Assembly: GCA_949282205.1 (NCBI GenBank)
Contig: CASDOS010000021.1
Span: 1-64,000 of the forward strand
DNA length: 64,000 nucleotides
Reading direction: 5' to 3'
Origin: an uncultured Alphaproteobacteria bacterium
Lineage (GTDB): Bacteria > Pseudomonadota > Alphaproteobacteria > RF32 > CAG-239
A model generated the notes under the pieces. The model saw only the letters and a program-made list of their open reading frames with translations. It made no database searches and had not been told where the DNA came from. Position numbers and translations under genes: made by a program. Each line of letters starts with the position of its first letter. The first letter of the stretch is position 1. Shown here piece by piece: positions 60,410 through 64,000 of this stretch.

Positions 60410-61126
60410 ATGAAAAAAATTATCGCATCAATATTTCTGGCAACAGGATTAATACTAGGAGGTTTCTTCCCCGGTTATTACTATTACAAAGCAAAATTAG
60501 ATAATAACTCTGTCACCGTCAAAGGGTTATCGGAAATGAATGTCAAAGCCGATTTAGCGATTTGGAAATTAAAATTCGTTATAACCGGCAACGAATTGTT
60601 GAGTGCACAAAAAAAGATAACATCACAAGCCTCAACAATCACAGAATTCTTAAAAGAACAAGGATTTAACGATGATGAAATCAAATCCGAACGTATCATC
60701 ACCACAGATTTAATGGCCAACCCATACCGCAATAATGATAACAACAATATGCGATTTATTCTATCCCAAACTATAACGGTAAGAAGTACAAACGTAGATT
60801 TAGTCGAAAACTCTCTCCCTAAAACCGATAGCTTAATCGCAAAAGGGATCATCTTTGACGGTTCATCATACGACTATCCGGTATCATACATTTTCACCAA
60901 ACTTAACGATATAAAACCGCAAATGTTAGAAGAAGCGACAAAAAATGCAAAAGAAGCCGCTTTTGAATTTGCCAAGAGTTCCGGCAGTAAAGTAGGCAAA
61001 ATACGTCATGCAAATCAAGGAGTTTTCTCGATTCTCCCACGGGAACAAATCTCAGGAAGTTTTGAATCCCAACAAATAGAAAAAACTGTTCGGGTTGTAT
61101 CCACAATAGAATACTGGTTAGAATAA
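60410..61126 (+). CDS. SIMPL (DUF541) domain protein, membrane-anchored
   Basis: 238 aa. An amino-terminal hydrophobic anchor (to about 23) precedes a SIMPL domain: VTVKGLSEMNVKADLAIWKL, LSQTITVRSTNVDLV and ATKNAKEAAFEFAKSSGSKVG. Periplasmic proteins of this family are linked to oxidative stress, but mechanism is unclear. The second of two adjacent ATGs was taken, as spacing to GAGGAG is better. Confidence 0.87.
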   Translation: MKKIIASIFLATGLILGGFFPGYYYYKAKLDNNSVTVKGLSEMNVKADLAIWKLKFVITGNELLSAQKKITSQASTITEFLKEQGFNDDEIKSERIITTDLMANPYRNNDNNNMRFILSQTITVRSTNVDLVENSLPKTDSLIAKGIIFDGSSYDYPVSYIFTKLNDIKPQMLEEATKNAKEAAFEFAKSSGSKVGKIRHANQGVFSILPREQISGSFESQQIEKTVRVVSTIEYWLE

Positions 61127-61179
61127 AATAACCTAAGCCCCATTCTGTGGCTTTTACTTTTATATACATAAGGAACAAT

Positions 61180-61599
61180 ATGGAAAAACAAATTAAAGTA
61201 GGAGTAGGTCTATATATATTCAATCCAAAGAATCAACTTCTTTTAGGATTAAGAAAGAGTGACCACGAAAAAGGCACTTGGTGTCCACCGGGAGGACATA
61301 TGGAATATGGTGAAAGCAATGAAGAAGCAGCCATTAGAGAGGTACTGGAGGAAACCGGATTAAAAATAAAAAAGCAAGATGTTTCTCTGCAAGGTGTGAC
61401 CAACGATTTTTATCCGGAAAGCGGAAAACACTATATAACTTTACATTTGTCATGTCATAAATATAGTGGAACACCACAAATTATGGAACCGAACAAATGT
61501 GCCGAATGGCGATGGTTTGATTTAGACAATCTTCCCGAAAATTTGATGTTATCAAACAAAAATTTCATAGCACAATACGATATAAAGAAAGCAATATAA
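61180..61599 (+). CDS. Nudix hydrolase
   Basis: 139 aa. The full Nudix box is present as GHMEYGESNEEAAIREVLEE plus TGLKI (GX5EX7REUXEEXGU) at about 41-63. It hydrolyses a nucleoside diphosphate linked to another group; WCPPGGHME is typical of MutT-type enzymes. AAGGAA before ATG 61180 decides the start over an in-frame ATG eleven codons earlier. Confidence 0.9.
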   Translation: MEKQIKVGVGLYIFNPKNQLLLGLRKSDHEKGTWCPPGGHMEYGESNEEAAIREVLEETGLKIKKQDVSLQGVTNDFYPESGKHYITLHLSCHKYSGTPQIMEPNKCAEWRWFDLDNLPENLMLSNKNFIAQYDIKKAI

Positions 61600-61625
61600 A
61601 GACAAAGAACCTATTTAACGTATGC

Positions 61626-61680
61626 CTTTTTCTATCTGATCAGGACGAGAGGATTGACTTCATTTCACTACGTCGCACAG
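61626..61680 (-). pseudogene. degenerate tRNA-Pro relic
   Basis: TTTTTCTATCTGATCAGGAC and GAGAGGATTGACTTC repeat the 3' flank and acceptor/T-arm of the intact tRNA-Pro at 61820, with GGAGGTTCG deleted. ACTACGTC follows, matching its 5' end. The D and anticodon arms are missing. Confidence 0.6.
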
Positions 61681-61734
61681 GCGCAATTTTTGCTTTCAGC
61701 AAAACCGGCGATACACATCTCGCCTATTGCTGGC

Positions 61735-61780
61735 AGTCAAACCTCCTTTTTCGGAGGTTCAAATCCTACGCCCGCCAAAC
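61735..61780 (+). pseudogene. tRNA 3'-half-like sequence
   Basis: GGAGGTTCAAATCCTACGCC and CGCCA look like a plus-strand T arm plus acceptor with CCA (one stem mismatch), similar to a tRNA-Gly end, but no matching 5' half is found. AACCTCC just before it makes a hairpin with GGAGGTT. Confidence 0.45.
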
Positions 61781-61787
61781 AGACATA

Positions 61788-61814
61788 AAAAAGCCTGCTA
61801 ACGCAGGCTATTTT
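61788..61814 (-). terminator. terminator of tRNA-Pro
   Basis: On the minus strand AGCCTGC and GCAGGCT pair with a GTTA loop and run into six T residues. Confidence 0.85.
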
Positions 61815-61819
61815 CTATC

Positions 61820-61896
61820 TGGTCGGGACGAGAGGATTCGAACCTCCGACTTCTTGCACCCCATGCAAGCGCTCTACCAGGCTGAACTACGTCCCG
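61820..61896 (-). tRNA. tRNA-Pro (GGG)
   Basis: On the minus strand CGGGACG and CGTCCCG form the acceptor stem, GTTCAGCCTGGTAGAGC the D arm, CTTGC-ATGGGGT-GCAAG the anticodon arm (GGG) and GGAGGTTCGAATCCTC the T arm. CCA is encoded. Confidence 0.95.
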
Positions 61897-62037
61897 ACAC
61901 TTTGTTGTTTATATATCGCTCCACACTAAAATGCAAGTAAAATTTATTTTTAACGTCACAACTTATCCATCCACAGCAAAAGACAAAAATAAAAAGGCCA
62001 CCGAAGCAGCCCTTTAAAGATATAAAAGCAGAAATAA

Positions 62038-62322
62038 TTACGCTGAAACTTTATCAGCAACAACTTTTTTAATTTTCTTAGCTTCTGCTGTGAGCTTACC
62101 ATCAGGAGTAGCCATCAAATAAGCATCAAGACCACCTTTATGTTCAATAGAACGAAGTGTCTTCGTACAAATTTTCAATTTATAAACTTTACCAAGAGCT
62201 TCACTCAAAAGAGAAACAACTTGCAGATTCGGCAAAAAGCGACGGCGAGTTCTATTGTTAGCGTGACTTACATTATTACCGCTCATAACGCCAGTGCCGG
62301 AAATTTCACATTTCTTAGCCAT
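62038..62322 (-). CDS. rpmB: 50S ribosomal protein L28
   Basis: 94 aa, starting MAKKCEISGTGVMSGNNVSH followed by NNRTRRRFLPNLQ, the family signature, and ending with the alphaproteobacterial-style longer tail (DGKLTAEAKKIKKVVADK). A single ribosomal gene, flanked by tRNA genes. Confidence 0.97.
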   Translation of the reverse strand: MAKKCEISGTGVMSGNNVSHANNRTRRRFLPNLQVVSLLSEALGKVYKLKICTKTLRSIEHKGGLDAYLMATPDGKLTAEAKKIKKVVADKVSA

Positions 62323-62466
62323 TTTAATATCCTTTACTCAAAAAACTTTTGCTCATACATACAAAGATAATCGCTAGAAGTCAAGTAAAATCTTCGCAAA
62401 AGAATCAAAAAAAGCTGGAATAATAAAAAAATAGGATATATAAAGCAGAGGTATCAAATAAAACAA

Positions 62467-62543
62467 GTACCCGTAGCTCAATTGGATAGAGCGTTGGCCT
62501 CCGACGCCAAAGGTTGCGAGTTCGAACCTCGCCGGGTGCACCA
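62467..62543 (+). tRNA. tRNA-Arg (CCG)
   Basis: GTACCCG and CGGGTGC pair as the acceptor stem, GCTCAATTGGATAGAGC is the D arm, TTGGC-CTCCGAC-GCCAA the anticodon arm (CCG) and GAGTTCGAACCTC the T arm. CCA is encoded. Confidence 0.95.
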
Positions 62544-62552
62544 TTTCCCCCA

Positions 62553-63341
62553 TCAATAAGGATTAGCCAATATCGGTATACTCTTTAAATCAAACGCCGC
62601 ATATCCCTCCGAGTGCAATAAATCCCCCATCTTCTTTTCCTCAAAAATCTGCAATTCGGACTTTTTATCATAAACTTTTTTAAAACCATTCGCAACATTT
62701 GTCCCATGAATAACCTGCAAACCGCCGGTTCCTTCTAAAAACAACGTCCGATAATGGTACGGCACTAAGCGGTGATTTCCGCAATTCATAATATTTTCAC
62801 CATCTACGGATAAATAAGCCAATCCGATTGCATTTGAAGGAAAAATAGAACAATCTGTCTGATAACAATATTCATCTATTCTTGCAATTTTACGGATTCT
62901 CGGAATGGTAAACGCAACATTATCATAACAACCATCATTCTTTTGATAAATTTCCGACAATCTATCAATAAAATTAACCGGAACCCCATCATCATTATCA
63001 ATACGAAAAGTTAACATTCGCTTTTGTAACAAATCTTCAGGAACTTGCATCTTAGCTCCTGATATAAAGATATTGCGCATAAAAGGATATATCTTTTCAA
63101 GCTCAATAAAAATTTGCTTTTTCTCTTCAGGCATCGTGCTTGAATGATACACTAACAAAACAAAATTAGAATTAGTTTGCTGTTCAAAGGATTTCAATGT
63201 AATGCCCTTAAACATAGCCAAACGCTCCTCAAAATAAGGATTTTCCCAAAGATTATATATTTTATCAGGATGATCCTTTGCAAAAGCTGCATCAACAGAA
63301 TAACGTACCATTCCGAAAATCGGTTCCACTACATCCTCCAT
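62553..63341 (-). CDS. putative rhamnosyltransferase (PF11316-like)
   Basis: 262 aa. FGMVRYSVDAAF at the start, FKGITLKSFEQQTNSNFVLL near residue 44 and FRIDNDDGVPVNFIDRL near 112 (DxD-type metal site) match the rhamnosyltransferase family of cell-surface polysaccharide enzymes. The sugar is not certain. It begins 10 bases after tRNA-Arg on the other strand. Confidence 0.75.
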   Translation of the reverse strand: MEDVVEPIFGMVRYSVDAAFAKDHPDKIYNLWENPYFEERLAMFKGITLKSFEQQTNSNFVLLVYHSSTMPEEKKQIFIELEKIYPFMRNIFISGAKMQVPEDLLQKRMLTFRIDNDDGVPVNFIDRLSEIYQKNDGCYDNVAFTIPRIRKIARIDEYCYQTDCSIFPSNAIGLAYLSVDGENIMNCGNHRLVPYHYRTLFLEGTGGLQVIHGTNVANGFKKVYDKKSELQIFEEKKMGDLLHSEGYAAFDLKSIPILANPY

Positions 63342-63417
63342 ATTTAAGTTTATATAAAACCTAAAGAAGAATACCTAACATGGAATTAACAATCAATTAA
63401 AACACTCACATATGGCA

Positions 63418-63442
63418 AAAGCCGCACAAAGGCGGCTTTTTT
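63418..63442. terminator. bidirectional terminator
   Basis: AAAGCCGC and GCGGCTTT pair with an ACAAAG loop. A T tract is present on the plus strand and a shorter one on the minus strand, ending the histidine phosphatase gene. Confidence 0.75.
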
Positions 63443-64000
63443 TAATCATTAATCTGCTCAAATGTATGCATTTCCATATCGTATAGCAAATGCAATATCG
63501 AGCAATTCGGATTAGGTGTTGCCTCCATCCCAAGTCCACACTTTAATGCACTTAATACTCCCGCATGACAAACAACACCAACATTAACGTCCTCAGAGCT
63601 ATAAATAATATAGTTCAAACACCCTAACACTCTATTAAAAATATTGTGTTTAGTTTCGCCTTCAGGAAAAGCATTATCCCAATTTTGAACTGTTGGCCAA
63701 CAAATTGCATCAACAAACTCTTTACCAAATTGCTGATAAGCCTCATCAAAGGTCAACCCTTCAACTGTGCCAAAATTACCCTCCCGTAAATTCTGAAGAA
63801 TAACAATAGGCACATCTATACCAATTCTTTGAACAATCACATTAGCCGTCTGAACAGCACGAAGCAAAGGAGAACAATACAATACAGACATTCCCAAATT
63901 TGCCACTTTATCAGCCAAAGTCTTTGCTTGCTCAACACCATTATCATTCAAAGCAGTATCAATACTGCAACCATACCAACGGTTTTCCAAATTATAATTT
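63442..64000 (-). CDS. histidine phosphatase family protein, N-terminus cut by window edge
   Basis: Phosphoglycerate-mutase-like phosphatase. The visible part has LYCSPLLRAVQTAN (second catalytic Arg), LREGNFGTVEGL and VGVVCHAGVLSAL (second His). The frame stays open to the window edge, with N-Y-N-L-E-N-R-W-Y-G-C before the first possible start. The R-H-G-E-T-x-x-N motif that normally opens this family therefore lies beyond 64000, and the TTG at 63990 is not the true start. Substrate unknown. Confidence 0.85.
   Translation of the reverse strand, partial: NYNLENRWYGCSIDTALNDNGVEQAKTLADKVANLGMSVLYCSPLLRAVQTANVIVQRIGIDVPIVILQNLREGNFGTVEGLTFDEAYQQFGKEFVDAICWPTVQNWDNAFPEGETKHNIFNRVLGCLNYIIYSSEDVNVGVVCHAGVLSALKCGLGMEATPNPNCSILHLLYDMEMHTFEQIND

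Noticed and set aside
61640..61785. tmRNA or selenocysteine tRNA
   Set aside because: The hairpins and CCA-like end were suggestive, but no tag reading frame, no acceptor partner and no class-typical long stem could be placed.

Overview
The window is a 64 kb piece of an AT-rich genome from what looks like a host-associated, fermentative or facultatively anaerobic alphaproteobacterium. Pointers to Alphaproteobacteria are the three-gene proton-translocating transhydrogenase (pntAA/pntAB/pntB), an ELM1-family protein, a DUF2066 protein next to an AI-2E permease, and RHH_4-type ribbon-helix-helix proteins. Pointers to anaerobic life are an oxygen-sensitive class III ribonucleotide reductase, the Pta-AckA acetate pathway, and a ferredoxin/flavodoxin redox cluster. 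No 16S gene is present, so this placement is an inference.

Layout. 0-4.6 kb: the tail of an IS3-type transposase, then an anaerobic RNR operon (nrdD, a separate glycyl-radical subunit, nrdG) behind two NrdR boxes, then a HAD phosphatase. 4.7-21.8 kb: two divergent secreted proteins, lepA, acetyltransferase, kinase, permease, DUF2066, pta-ackA, envelope proteins, typA, a phosphoglycerol-transferase/GDPD fusion and a PfkB kinase. 21.8-31 kb: a two-gene chromate transporter, transhydrogenase, Mpl and LD-carboxypeptidase (peptidoglycan recycling), a membrane HEXXH protein and a CoaD-HD fusion. 31-38.4 kb: an acetyltransferase behind a leader-peptide attenuator, an aspartoacylase-like protein, MazG-like, HNH endonuclease, trpS, panE, ICMT-like and CYTH proteins. 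38.4-42.4 kb: an accessory array of small unknown genes separated by related repeats and ending at tRNA-Glu(CTC). 42.5-50.6 kb: an HD hydrolase, a TetR-regulated RND efflux pump, DUF1349, DnaJ-like and small envelope proteins. 50.6-54.5 kb: ELM1 and a secreted serpin between two RHH paralogues. 54.5-60.3 kb: a MerR-controlled redox region. 60.4-64 kb: SIMPL, Nudix, tRNA-Pro(GGG) with tRNA relics, rpmB, tRNA-Arg(CCG), a rhamnosyltransferase-like protein and a truncated histidine phosphatase.

The strongest candidates for something new are two. First, the MerR-controlled region at 54.5-60.3 kb: a NapH-like polyferredoxin carries an internal twin-arginine membrane anchor, is encoded directly before its own tatA and tatC (TatC lacks the usual HLxELR glutamate), and sits with a signal-peptide-bearing flavodoxin and cupin. 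At least two promoters there have the 19-bp MerR-type spacer and the same palindrome. I infer an electron path from cytoplasm to periplasm. Second, the tRNA-Glu-anchored repeat array at 38.4-42.4 kb, where each interval between repeats holds about one small orphan gene. Other points of note are the RLR-containing attenuator at 31.1 kb, the split NrdD, two unusual domain fusions, and the serpin.
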